Source: SHLQ01 sp047638715 (GTDB taxonomy: Bacteria; Actinomycetota; Acidimicrobiia; Acidimicrobiales; SHLQ01). Taken from it: a stretch of DNA of 15,099 nt. Both the position numbers and the translations under genes were made by a program. How positions within the stretch are numbered: the stretch's first letter is position 1; the number at the start of each line of letters is the position of its first letter. This document shows positions 1 through 6,382 of the stretch, one piece after another. The stretch spans positions 1-15,099 of the forward strand of contig JBLIMK010000095.1 in the NCBI GenBank assembly GCA_047638715.1. Reading direction: 5' to 3'. Below the pieces are notes generated by a model. The model had not been told where the DNA came from. It worked only from the letters and a program-made list of their open reading frames with translations, and ran no database searches.

Positions 1-57
1 GCGATCGGCCGGCGGTTGTTCAGCGAACAACTCGGCGAAACGTTGGCTGCTCGATGA
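1..57 (+). CDS. C-terminal end of an upstream gene (partial)
   Basis: Frame 1 is open from the first base and reads AIGRRLFSEQLGETLAAR before a TGA at 55-57. That stop overlaps the ATG of the MBOAT gene at 54 in an ATGA arrangement, typical of translational coupling in an operon. Only 18 residues are visible, so the family cannot be recognised. Its position suggests membership of the same surface-glycan acylation operon as the two following genes. The call rests on the open frame and the overlap alone. Confidence 0.55.
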   Translation, partial: AIGRRLFSEQLGETLAAR

Positions 58-1478
58 TCTTCAACTCCCACGTCTTTGTCATCTTCCTATTGTTCGTCTT
101 GGCCGTGTATTGGCGCGTACCGGCGGGACGCCGCAACGTCGTCTTAGTCGTTGCGTCGTACGTTTTCTATGGGTGGTGGGACTGGCGTTTCTTGTTTCTG
201 CTCGCGACATCCACGCTCGTAGATTTCACGGTCGCTGGTTGGATGCATTCGTCGACCGACGAGCAGCGGCGGCGGCACCTGTTGTGGTTCAGCCTCGCGG
301 TGAATCTCGGGCTGCTCGGTGCGTTCAAATATGCCGGGTTCTTCGTCGACAGTTTCGTCGACACCGCTGGCAGCATCGGGTGGAATGTCGCCGGTCCGAC
401 GGTCGAAGTACTGCTTCCCGTCGGCATCAGCTTCTACACATTCCAGACGATCTCCTACACCTTCGATGTCTACAGAAGACGCATCGCACCAACGACCAAT
501 CTCATCGATTTCGCCACCTACGTCGCCTACTTCCCGCAACTCGTCGCTGGACCGATCGAGCGAGCACAGCGACTGCTGCCACGTATTCAGGCCCAGGCCG
601 CTCGATCCTTTCCACGCGGCGAAGCGCTCAGCCGCGCGTTGAGCCTGATCGCCGTTGGGCTGTTCAAGAAGGTCGTGATCGCCGACGGTGTCGCACCGGT
701 TGTGAATGACGTGTTCGGCGCGCCCGAGCGATATTCGGCCATCGGGATTCTCGCGGCGATCATCGGCTTCTCCGTACAGATCTACGGCGACTTCTCCGGC
801 TACACCGACATCGCCCGCGGCGTCTCTGAGCTTCTGGGAATCGACCTGGTCGTAAACTTCCGCGAGCCTTACCTGTCGCGCAATATCACCGAGTTCTGGC
901 GCCGCTGGCACATTTCACTTTCGGATTGGCTCCGCGACTACCTGTACATCCCGCTCGGCGGAAACCGGGGTTCATCGTTCACGACCCTCCGGAACCTGAT
1001 GGTCACGATGCTCCTTGGTGGGCTGTGGCATGGAGCGTCGTTCACCTTCGTGATCTGGGGAAGCCTTCACGGTCTGTTCCTCGCAGCTCATCGGGTCTGG
1101 CGGCGTGGTGCCGTGGCTGATCGACAGGTGCGTTGGAGAGACGCCCCCTCTGTTCTGGGCACCTTCGCCCTGGTGAATCTGGCGTGGGTCTTCTTTCGCT
1201 CGGAATCTCTGGGTGAAGCCGTCGACGTGCTCACCGGGTTGGGTCGCGTTTCCTCGGGCATTACGCCGTGGGTTGACGTATTTCTCGTCGCCCTCGCGCT
1301 CGTGGTGATGGCAACGATCGACATTGCACAGCGGCGTGCCGGTCAGCAACGTGACGCGGGCATTCCCGTTCCCCCGATGCCCGCTTTCCAACAAGGCGTC
1401 GCTGTTGCAACGTTCATCGTCGCAGTTGTGCTCTTCTCCGGCGCCAATCCCCAACCCTTCATCTACTTTCAATTCTGA
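54..1478 (+). CDS. MBOAT family O-acyltransferase (AlgI-like)
   Basis: A 474-residue polytopic membrane protein of the MBOAT family, in the bacterial AlgI/DltB-like group that moves acyl (usually acetyl) groups across the membrane for transfer to extracellular glycans. Visible signatures are LPVGISFYTFQT at about 121-132, QLVAGPIER at 162-170, DFSGYTDIARG at 246-256, FWRRWHISLS at 281-290 (His286), DYLYIPLGGNR at 295-305 and LGGLWHGA at 321-328 (His326). The two histidines match the conserved catalytic pair of AlgI proteins. Hydrophobic segments run along the whole length and the size is normal for AlgI. The ATG at 54 overlaps the stop of the previous gene, and the TGA overlaps the ATG of the SGNH protein at 1478, which is the classic partner of an MBOAT. 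The glycan acceptor cannot be read from sequence. Confidence 0.93.
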   Translation: MIFNSHVFVIFLLFVLAVYWRVPAGRRNVVLVVASYVFYGWWDWRFLFLLATSTLVDFTVAGWMHSSTDEQRRRHLLWFSLAVNLGLLGAFKYAGFFVDSFVDTAGSIGWNVAGPTVEVLLPVGISFYTFQTISYTFDVYRRRIAPTTNLIDFATYVAYFPQLVAGPIERAQRLLPRIQAQAARSFPRGEALSRALSLIAVGLFKKVVIADGVAPVVNDVFGAPERYSAIGILAAIIGFSVQIYGDFSGYTDIARGVSELLGIDLVVNFREPYLSRNITEFWRRWHISLSDWLRDYLYIPLGGNRGSSFTTLRNLMVTMLLGGLWHGASFTFVIWGSLHGLFLAAHRVWRRGAVADRQVRWRDAPSVLGTFALVNLAWVFFRSESLGEAVDVLTGLGRVSSGITPWVDVFLVALALVVMATIDIAQRRAGQQRDAGIPVPPMPAFQQGVAVATFIVAVVLFSGANPQPFIYFQF

Positions 1479-2578
1479 TGGCAATCACTCCAGACCCACA
1501 GAACGAGACTGGAGACGGTCGCCTACCGTTACTCACCGCTCCCACGTCCTGGAGAGTTCTTCTGCTCGCAATCCTCCTCGTCGCGATCGTTGCCGAGACC
1601 ACAGCGCGCCTCATCGAGCAAACCAACCCTTCGACCATCGAGTGGTACGACGCTCAAGCAGCACTGCGCGTCCAGATGTTCGAATCCCAAGGACCAACCA
1701 ACATCGTGTTCGCAGGTACATCGATGCCGTGGCAAGCGTTCGTGCCAGCAACGTTCACCGACGTCGATGCCGAGGATCGTTCCGCCTTTAACGTTGGCCT
1801 AGCCGGCGCCGTACCGACCGTGACCGAACCGTGGCTTCTCGACCATGTCGAGCCGAAACTTTCCCCGTCGATGGTCGTTTGGGGATTGTCCAGTCTCGAC
1901 CTCGCACCGAACTTTGGTTCCGCACAGCTCGAAGCCTGGCGGAACGCTCCGGCCTCTCGTTCAGGATGGCTCTCCGACCTCGACCAATCCGCCCGATCCG
2001 CGTCAGCGTTTATACGAATGCGGCCACTGCTTCGCCGCCCTTCGAATCTTGTCGGTGATGGGGCTGACAGCATCCGACGCCAAATCGTCGATGCTGCTCG
2101 TAACACCGGTGCGTCGGGCGAGCGCCTCGGCTTTGATCCAAACCAAACCGATCGTGAGGCCGCGATCCTGCGTGCTCGTCTCGCCGACTTCGTGCCGGAT
2201 CAGGACGATGTTGATGCGATCGCGAGAACCGTAGCCGAGCTGCGCCGCCGCGATGTCGAGGTGATCTTCGTCCAGATGCCTGTTCCGCCGGCGCTTCGAC
2301 CACTTCACCCGAGAGGCGAGGAGGACTTCGCCGCTGCAGTCCAGCGCATCGACTCGCTGGGCGTCGAACTGGGAGTCGACGTGTTGCACTTCGAAGACGT
2401 GTTCGTCGATGACGACTTTGTCGACTTCACCCACCTCGATGAAGACGCCGCTCAACGCTTCACCACATGGTTCACCCAAGCACTCGCGCTCGACGACGCG
2501 CCAATTGGTTCATGCACCGAGCTTCAAATCGTCGACGGGTTGGGCTTTCGTTTGCCGATTACGCGCTGTCGCAACTAG
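1478..2578 (+). CDS. Membrane-anchored SGNH-fold protein, probable O-acetyltransferase partner (AlgJ/AlgX-like)
   Basis: A 366-residue protein with one N-terminal membrane segment (about 25-45) followed by an extracytoplasmic domain. SGNH hydrolase blocks are visible: FAGTSM at 78-83 with candidate nucleophile Ser82 (GTS replaces the usual GDS), a block II-like FNVGLAG at 104-110, GLSSLD at 136-141, and a DFTH motif with Asp316 and His319 as the expected C-terminal catalytic pair. In alginate-type systems such proteins receive the acyl group exported by the MBOAT protein and place it on a sugar hydroxyl. The ATG at 1478 shares a base with the MBOAT stop (TGATG), which supports a two-component module. 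The tail has two cysteines (346 and 364) that might form a disulphide. The next gene converges after 16 nt. Family placement is fairly sure; substrate is unknown. Confidence 0.82.
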   Translation: MAITPDPQNETGDGRLPLLTAPTSWRVLLLAILLVAIVAETTARLIEQTNPSTIEWYDAQAALRVQMFESQGPTNIVFAGTSMPWQAFVPATFTDVDAEDRSAFNVGLAGAVPTVTEPWLLDHVEPKLSPSMVVWGLSSLDLAPNFGSAQLEAWRNAPASRSGWLSDLDQSARSASAFIRMRPLLRRPSNLVGDGADSIRRQIVDAARNTGASGERLGFDPNQTDREAAILRARLADFVPDQDDVDAIARTVAELRRRDVEVIFVQMPVPPALRPLHPRGEEDFAAAVQRIDSLGVELGVDVLHFEDVFVDDDFVDFTHLDEDAAQRFTTWFTQALALDDAPIGSCTELQIVDGLGFRLPITRCRN

Positions 2579-2594
2579 TGCACCGTCTACGCCG

Positions 2595-2954
2595 CTAGTC
2601 GAGATTCAGCCCCATGTACAAAGTGTCGGAGACCGGTTCGTCGACATAGGGCTCGATCGACTCGAAGTTGAACGAGTGATAGAGGCTGACGGCTTCGTGC
2701 ATAGCCGGCATCGTGTTGAGCACCAGGCGCCGGAACCCAACCTCCGTCGCATGGTCGGTGAGCCCTTCCATCAACGTCCGGCCAAGACCATGTCCTCGTC
2801 CTTCTTCGCGCACGTAGAGCCGCCGAATCTCGCCGATGAGCACGCCGTCGCGGTTGTCGAGCGATCGAAGCCCAACGCAGCCCAAACGTTTCCCTACATC
2901 GTTGGTAGCGAGCAGCAGTACACCCGGATCCTGATAGATCGTTTCGAGCTGCAC
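2595..2954 (-). CDS. GNAT N-acetyltransferase, 3' part downstream of an in-frame stop
   Basis: This 119-residue open frame begins at a GTG and carries the core of a GNAT acetyltransferase: LYVREEGRGHGLGRTLM contains the R-x-x-G-x-G acetyl-CoA loop, followed by the helix and the C-terminal LYHSFNFESIEPY motif. It lacks the normal first strand and helix. The same frame continues upstream, across one TGA at 2979-2981, to an ATG at 3095, and that upstream part encodes the missing N-terminus. The GTG is therefore probably not the original start but an internal codon. The gene is best read as a recent pseudogene, or an intact 166-residue gene with a sequencing error. A truncated protein would lack acceptor-binding elements. 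It resembles small GNATs that acetylate amino compounds, but the substrate is unknown. Confidence 0.7.
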   Translation of the reverse strand: MQLETIYQDPGVLLLATNDVGKRLGCVGLRSLDNRDGVLIGEIRRLYVREEGRGHGLGRTLMEGLTDHATEVGFRRLVLNTMPAMHEAVSLYHSFNFESIEPYVDEPVSDTLYMGLNLD

Positions 2955-2978
2955 GAGCTCGTCCTCGATGTCACCGAA

Positions 2979-3095
2979 TCACGGGCAGACATCTGTACCG
3001 GCGAGCAGTCGTTCCGTGGCCCGCTGGTACTCGGCAAACAACCGCCGCACGACGCGACGTTCCGGCTCATCGACGACCTGTGCGATTGCGGCCAT
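2979..3095 (-). pseudogene. 5' part of the same GNAT gene, ended by an in-frame TGA
   Basis: From an ATG at 3095 the frame reads MAAIAQVVDEPERRVVRRLF and continues to DVCP at codons 35-38. Codon 39 is TGA, and the frame then resumes as FGDIEDEL and runs without a break into the GNAT core. In small GNATs of this type the N-terminus usually reads like a helix ending in D-L-C-F-x-x-F-x-x-E-L, so the residues on both sides of the TGA fit one continuous protein of 166 residues. One base change (for example from GGA, CGA or TGG) would explain it. Other genes here end in TGA, so general recoding is not expected. A possible -10 element lies just upstream of the ATG. Confidence 0.65.
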
Positions 3096-3102
3096 GGCCC
3101 CG

Positions 3103-3108
3103 AGCGTA
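3103..3108 (-). promoter_or_regulatory. Candidate -10 box (TACGCT) for a leaderless GNAT transcript
   Basis: On the minus strand TACGCT lies 7 nt before the ATG at 3095, with no purine-rich ribosome binding site between. The spacing puts the transcription start at or next to the A of the ATG, as in leaderless actinobacterial mRNAs. Similar TAnnnT boxes sit 7-8 nt before three other starts in this window. No clear -35 box is visible. Confidence 0.35.
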
Positions 3109-3128
3109 GATCACACAGGAAGACGGAA

Positions 3129-3155
3129 TTGTTAAAAGTTGAGACCCGACCCCAT
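3129..3155. repeat. Possible RAYT/REP-type terminal sequence remnant
   Basis: The stretch from 3129 contains TTGTTAAAAGTTGAGACC followed by CGACCCCAT, a small AT-rich then C-rich block that is compositionally unlike its surroundings. From memory it resembles sequences (GGGGTCAGGTCTCAAC on the other strand) that recur beside REP-associated IS200-like transposase genes in many bacteria. No transposase and no second copy are present in the window. It lies in the 65-nt gap between the broken GNAT gene and the agmatinase stop. Confidence 0.3.
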
Positions 3156-3160
3156 TGGGC

Positions 3161-4135
3161 TCATTGCCGCCCGTACGGCTTCGACTCGGCTCCTGCTCGA
3201 AGCGCCTGCACACAAATGAAATCGTGTGCGATCGTCGCCGCAGCAATCGCCGTGACCTCGCTCACGTCATATACCGGCGCCACTTCGACGACGTCCATTC
3301 CAACAATGTTGAATTCGGCCAGGCCTCGAACCGCTTCGAGTGCCTGCGCGGTGGTCAACCCACCCGACACCGGCGTACCCGTTCCCGGAGCGAACGCAGG
3401 GTCGAGGCAATCGATGTCGAACGTGAGATAGGCGGTGTTCGAACCCACCACCGCGCTGATCACCTCGAGAACTGCGGGAATACCTTCCCGATGTACCCAC
3501 GGCGCGCCAAGGATGGTGAATCCGTGCGTTTCGGAGTTGTGGGTACGAATACCGATCTGCACCGATGTCGACGGATCGATAATTCCTTCGCGCAGCGCTC
3601 GGAGGAACATCGAACCATGGTCCATCCGGGCACCATCGTCGTCCCAGGTGTCGGGGTGGGCGTCGAAGTGGATCAACGACAACGGTCCGAATTTCTTGGC
3701 GTGGGCCTTGAGCAACGGATAGGTGATGAAGTGATCGCCGCCGAGCGACAGCATCATCGTGTTGCTTGCGATGATCTCGTCCGCGTGCGCTTCGATGCGG
3801 GCAGGCATTTCTTCTGGATGGCCAAAATCGAGATAGCAGTCGCCATAGTCGGCGACTCGCAACGTGTCGAAGGGGTCAAATCCGAAGGGATAGGCGTCGA
3901 GCTCGGCGAGGCCGACAGAGGCCGCCCGGATCGCTCGCGGACCGAATCGTGCACCGGGTCGATTCGATGTCGCCATATCGAAAGGAATTCCGGTGACCAC
4001 GATGTCTGCATCGTCGAGGTCGCGGGTGTAGTTGCGGCGGAGAAAAGAAACCGCGCCACCCCACGTCATCTCGCGATCGCGGCCAGCGAGCTGCGTGCTG
4101 CGAAAGGCCTGATCGCCGTCGAGATTTTCACTCAT
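3161..4135 (-). CDS. speB: Agmatinase / ureohydrolase family protein
   Basis: A 324-residue cytoplasmic ureohydrolase of the arginase/agmatinase family, which uses a binuclear metal centre to release urea from a guanidino substrate such as agmatine. The metal ligands are all present: GGDH at 132-135 (His135), DAHPD at 158-162 (Asp158, His160, Asp162) and DIDCLDPAFAPGTGTP from 240 (Asp240, Asp242). VVEVAP at 282-287 supplies the usual Glu. The length is typical. The ATG at 4135 overlaps the TAA of the upstream GNAT (TAATG), and it is the last gene of the C45-GNAT-ureohydrolase operon. Agmatine to putrescine is the commonest reaction, but guanidinobutyrase, proclavaminate amidinohydrolase and guanidine hydrolase share these motifs, so the substrate is an inference. 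Confidence 0.9.
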   Translation of the reverse strand: MSENLDGDQAFRSTQLAGRDREMTWGGAVSFLRRNYTRDLDDADIVVTGIPFDMATSNRPGARFGPRAIRAASVGLAELDAYPFGFDPFDTLRVADYGDCYLDFGHPEEMPARIEAHADEIIASNTMMLSLGGDHFITYPLLKAHAKKFGPLSLIHFDAHPDTWDDDGARMDHGSMFLRALREGIIDPSTSVQIGIRTHNSETHGFTILGAPWVHREGIPAVLEVISAVVGSNTAYLTFDIDCLDPAFAPGTGTPVSGGLTTAQALEAVRGLAEFNIVGMDVVEVAPVYDVSEVTAIAAATIAHDFICVQALRAGAESKPYGRQ

Positions 4136-4854
4136 TACGAGCCGTTTTCGGCGCGCGAATCGGTCGGCCGAACATACGCAGCGTTCCGCCAGACGATGAG
4201 AGATGCATAGTTGTTGACCTCGGGATCATTGATGTAGTCGGCGAGCGCGCACGGAGCCTCAAACCCATTTTCCAATTGAAAGGTGAGGGTCCGGTCGTAG
4301 AGCTCTCGGGCGACAACTTTGGCGACGTAGTCATCCGCGCTCATCACATCCTTGTGATCTGAGTAACCGGGAATGACGCCGCCAGCGACGATGCCCTCCA
4401 AGTTGAGGTCGATGCACATCTGTTTCCGCAGATCATAGAGCTCGCGGCCAATCCCGCGACGCCGATAGTCGGGGCGCACGACGATGTCGGTTCCGTAGTA
4501 CCAGGGAGCCGCTGGGTCATCGCCTGATTCGGTTGGTGCTGCGGAGAAGAAATTTTTCAGATTGTGTTGCGGGTCGTCGAAGTCGAAGAAGGTGCGAACT
4601 CCGAGTCCAACAGCGACCGGATCATCACGGCCTGCTCCGTCAAAGCCGATCACGCTGCCTTCAGGAAAGTCGTTCGCGAGGTTGAGAAGCTCCCCTTCGT
4701 CGTAGAGGTCCCTCGGATCGGCGGTCGGGAATGCCTGCAGCTCGAGGGCCTCGAGCGCCCTGCACATCGACTTCGTGATCCGAGCGTATTGGAGCCCTGA
4801 AATCGGCCCTACGGCAACAACATCTTCGGGAGTATCCGTGGAGAGCTCAGACAC
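4135..4854 (-). CDS. GNAT acetyltransferase resembling the GNAT half of nitrilase-fused YhcX-type proteins
   Basis: A 239-residue GNAT protein. The acetyl-CoA loop is VRPDYRRRGIGREL at 126-139. After it come GGVIPGY (158-164), DDYVAKVV (174-181), LTFQLENGF (190-198) and a final NNYASLIVW (214-222). This order is characteristic, as I recall it, of the GNAT domain that in many bacteria is fused to a carbon-nitrogen hydrolase. Here the hydrolase half is absent: the protein stops soon after the GNAT core and the next gene is a ureohydrolase. The start is a GTG at 4854 that overlaps the C45 gene by 8 nt, and the stop overlaps the agmatinase start, so co-translation is likely. The substrate is probably an amine or guanidino compound, by context only. 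Confidence 0.82.
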   Translation of the reverse strand: MSELSTDTPEDVVAVGPISGLQYARITKSMCRALEALELQAFPTADPRDLYDEGELLNLANDFPEGSVIGFDGAGRDDPVAVGLGVRTFFDFDDPQHNLKNFFSAAPTESGDDPAAPWYYGTDIVVRPDYRRRGIGRELYDLRKQMCIDLNLEGIVAGGVIPGYSDHKDVMSADDYVAKVVARELYDRTLTFQLENGFEAPCALADYINDPEVNNYASLIVWRNAAYVRPTDSRAENGS

Positions 4855-5974
4855 GAACGCCCTCCGTACCAGCCACGAAGGAGATGAGTTCGAAGTCGTT
4901 CTCGCTCGGACGGCCCCAGCAGGCCCAGAAGTCGCCGGTCGCGGGTCGCATCACGGCGGCACCACTCGACTCGATGTGATACGGCTCGACGGAGACCTGG
5001 CAGATCGCATCAGGTTCCCGCGTGATGTCGAAGACTCGATCGACGTCGACCAGCCCCTCCGACAACATGTCGACCGCGGTGTCATATCGAGTCGAGGAGC
5101 TGTCCATCAGGCCAGGCGCCTTTGCTGCTTGGACGGCCGTCGACGCGTCCATGACGGTGTGGTTCGTATGGACGATCGGGGTGTCACCGAGTTCGACTGT
5201 CGGGCGAGCAGACGGCATGGCCTCGACGTTGTACCCACTGCCGCTCCTGTCGAAGATCAGAAAATTGTGCGCACCCGCGAGGTCGGCTCCCAGAAGTACA
5301 TCGCGCGCCTCGGCCGCCGAGCTGGTTTTCAACATGCCGCGCACGACCGAAGTCCATGCGACGCCGCGCGTTCCATCGAGCCCAACCAGATTGTTGATGC
5401 CAACGCACACGCCTTCACTGTTCATTCCGATCTGACCCAGACACCCCGTGGTCGTGAACACGATGGCGGCTGGCGCGTCCAGCGGTTCCACGCGAAGCAA
5501 CAAGACGTGGTCGGTCGCGTCATCGTGCATGTCCCACGTCTGTCCAAGAATTCCCGCTCCCGCGGCGCGGCTATCGGGGATGATCATTGCCGTGCAATCG
5601 TCCTCGATCACCGACTCGGGCATCGGACCTCCGACGACGGCTCGGACGGTGTCGACGAAGTCGGTAAAGCCGCCGACGACGACGGCCTCGGCAGGTGTAA
5701 TCCCGGCAGCGCCGGCCATCGCCAGAAACTCTTCGTACAACTCAACATCGAAGGCCTCATGGGCTGGGAGCATCGACTCTGCAATCCCGAGTACCTCGTC
5801 TCGGCTGAGCGGGCCGCCACTCCACAGGCCAGACGCAACAAGGTTCACCCGATCGTTCATATAGGCGCGAATCTCATCGGCGTACGCCGCCCCGTGCGCC
5901 GCGCCAATAGCCGAAGGAGAACCGGCAGCATCGAGAATTCGAATCGCTGGACGTTTCATACGGGTCGAGCTCAT
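4847..5974 (-). CDS. C45 family Ntn amidohydrolase / acyltransferase-like protein
   Basis: A 375-residue protein (from the ATG at 5974) of the peptidase C45 group, whose founder is acyl-CoA:6-aminopenicillanic acid acyltransferase. These Ntn hydrolases cut themselves before a Cys that becomes the N-terminal nucleophile and then act on linear amides. EDDCTAMI holds the candidate Cys127, followed by GQTWDMH at 144-150, MNSEGVCVGINNL at 184-196, HTNH at 269-272 and SSTRYD at 293-298, all in the expected order. The frame extends 9 codons upstream to an ATG at 6001, but the box TAGTGT lies 7 nt before 5974, so I prefer a leaderless start there. The 3' end overlaps the downstream GNAT by 8 nt. Whether it hydrolyses or forms an amide is unknown. 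No signal peptide is visible. Confidence 0.85.
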   Translation of the reverse strand: MSSTRMKRPAIRILDAAGSPSAIGAAHGAAYADEIRAYMNDRVNLVASGLWSGGPLSRDEVLGIAESMLPAHEAFDVELYEEFLAMAGAAGITPAEAVVVGGFTDFVDTVRAVVGGPMPESVIEDDCTAMIIPDSRAAGAGILGQTWDMHDDATDHVLLLRVEPLDAPAAIVFTTTGCLGQIGMNSEGVCVGINNLVGLDGTRGVAWTSVVRGMLKTSSAAEARDVLLGADLAGAHNFLIFDRSGSGYNVEAMPSARPTVELGDTPIVHTNHTVMDASTAVQAAKAPGLMDSSSTRYDTAVDMLSEGLVDVDRVFDITREPDAICQVSVEPYHIESSGAAVMRPATGDFWACWGRPSENDFELISFVAGTEGVRV

Positions 5975-5981
5975 GCGGGCC

Positions 5982-5987
5982 ACACTA
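5982..5987 (-). promoter_or_regulatory. Candidate -10 box (TAGTGT) for a leaderless C45 transcript
   Basis: TAGTGT on the minus strand is 7 nt from the ATG at 5974 with no Shine-Dalgarno sequence between. It lies inside the 9-codon extension to the alternative ATG at 6001, so it also helps decide the start. It suggests that the C45-GNAT-agmatinase genes can be transcribed separately from the small membrane-protein gene upstream. Confidence 0.35.
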
Positions 5988-6014
5988 GTGAGTTGGAACA
6001 ATGCAAGTCATCGC

Positions 6015-6326
6015 TCAGCGCTCGGAAAAAAGAACCGACGTCTTGATGATCGTGACCAAGGCAAACGTCACCGCAAGGGTCGCCATAGCCGGCACCAGAT
6101 CGTTGTACTCGCACGTTTCAATCGCATTGCCAGGGCATGGCCTCACCCTGACTACCGCCGCTTCCGACAACGCCGCGATCAAAACCATGATCGCCGCAGC
6201 AGCAATGCTGTACCTGCGAATCGAGCGGCCACCGATGTTGTAACGAAGGCACACAAAGACGAGCACCCCGAGGCCTAATCCCACTGGGATCGCCGACAAG
6301 ACCAGATGACGAACCACGTTCGCCAT
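6015..6326 (-). CDS. Small three-helix membrane protein, function unknown
   Basis: A 103-residue hydrophobic protein that I do not recognise. Three membrane segments are visible at about 5-27, 38-60 and 77-98, with basic residues (RRY near 37-39) between the first two. The loop between segments two and three has two cysteines (64 and 72) in a PCPGNAIETC context that could form an extracytoplasmic disulphide. I chose the ATG at 6326, which begins MANVVRHLVLSAIP, because the frame upstream of it is basic and not protein-like and would run into the divergent guanine deaminase promoter. A weak GGA-type ribosome binding site precedes it. It ends 40 nt before the C45 start on the same strand and may be the first gene of that operon. 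Confidence 0.6.
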   Translation of the reverse strand: MANVVRHLVLSAIPVGLGLGVLVFVCLRYNIGGRSIRRYSIAAAAIMVLIAALSEAAVVRVRPCPGNAIETCEYNDLVPAMATLAVTFALVTIIKTSVLFSER

Positions 6327-6382
6327 AGTAGTTCCATCTCGATACGGCCGTCTTCGCTGTCGGTGTGGCACACTTTTTGCTC
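6327..6382. promoter_or_regulatory. Divergent promoter region between membrane protein and guanine deaminase genes
   Basis: These 56 nt separate two divergent starts and must hold promoters for both. On the plus strand CACACT (6369-6374) is 8 nt before the GTG at 6383 and keeps only the second A and last T of a -10 box. No convincing -35 box, operator or riboswitch fold is visible. Confidence 0.25.

Noticed and set aside
2579..2594. A bidirectional terminator between the convergent SGNH and GNAT genes
   Set aside because: Only 16 nt separate the stops, and no GC-rich stem with a T-run was visible.
2979..2981. Selenocysteine or general UGA recoding at the GNAT stop
   Set aside because: Other genes in the window end in TGA, no SECIS-like hairpin was evident after the codon, and this site is not a known selenocysteine position in GNATs.
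2409..3431. A 340-codon plus-strand frame crossing the SGNH, GNAT and agmatinase genes
   Set aside because: It spans the ends of three real genes on both strands and shows no domain. It is a by-product of codon bias.
3155..4210. A 351-codon open frame on the plus strand opposite the agmatinase gene
   Set aside because: It mirrors a gene with all catalytic motifs. The translation is Arg/His-rich with no recognisable domain, as expected for an antisense shadow in GC-rich DNA.
4775..6046. A 423-codon open frame on the plus strand opposite the C45 gene
   Set aside because: The minus-strand C45 protein has clear family motifs; the plus-strand translation is compositionally abnormal and low in hydrophobic residues.
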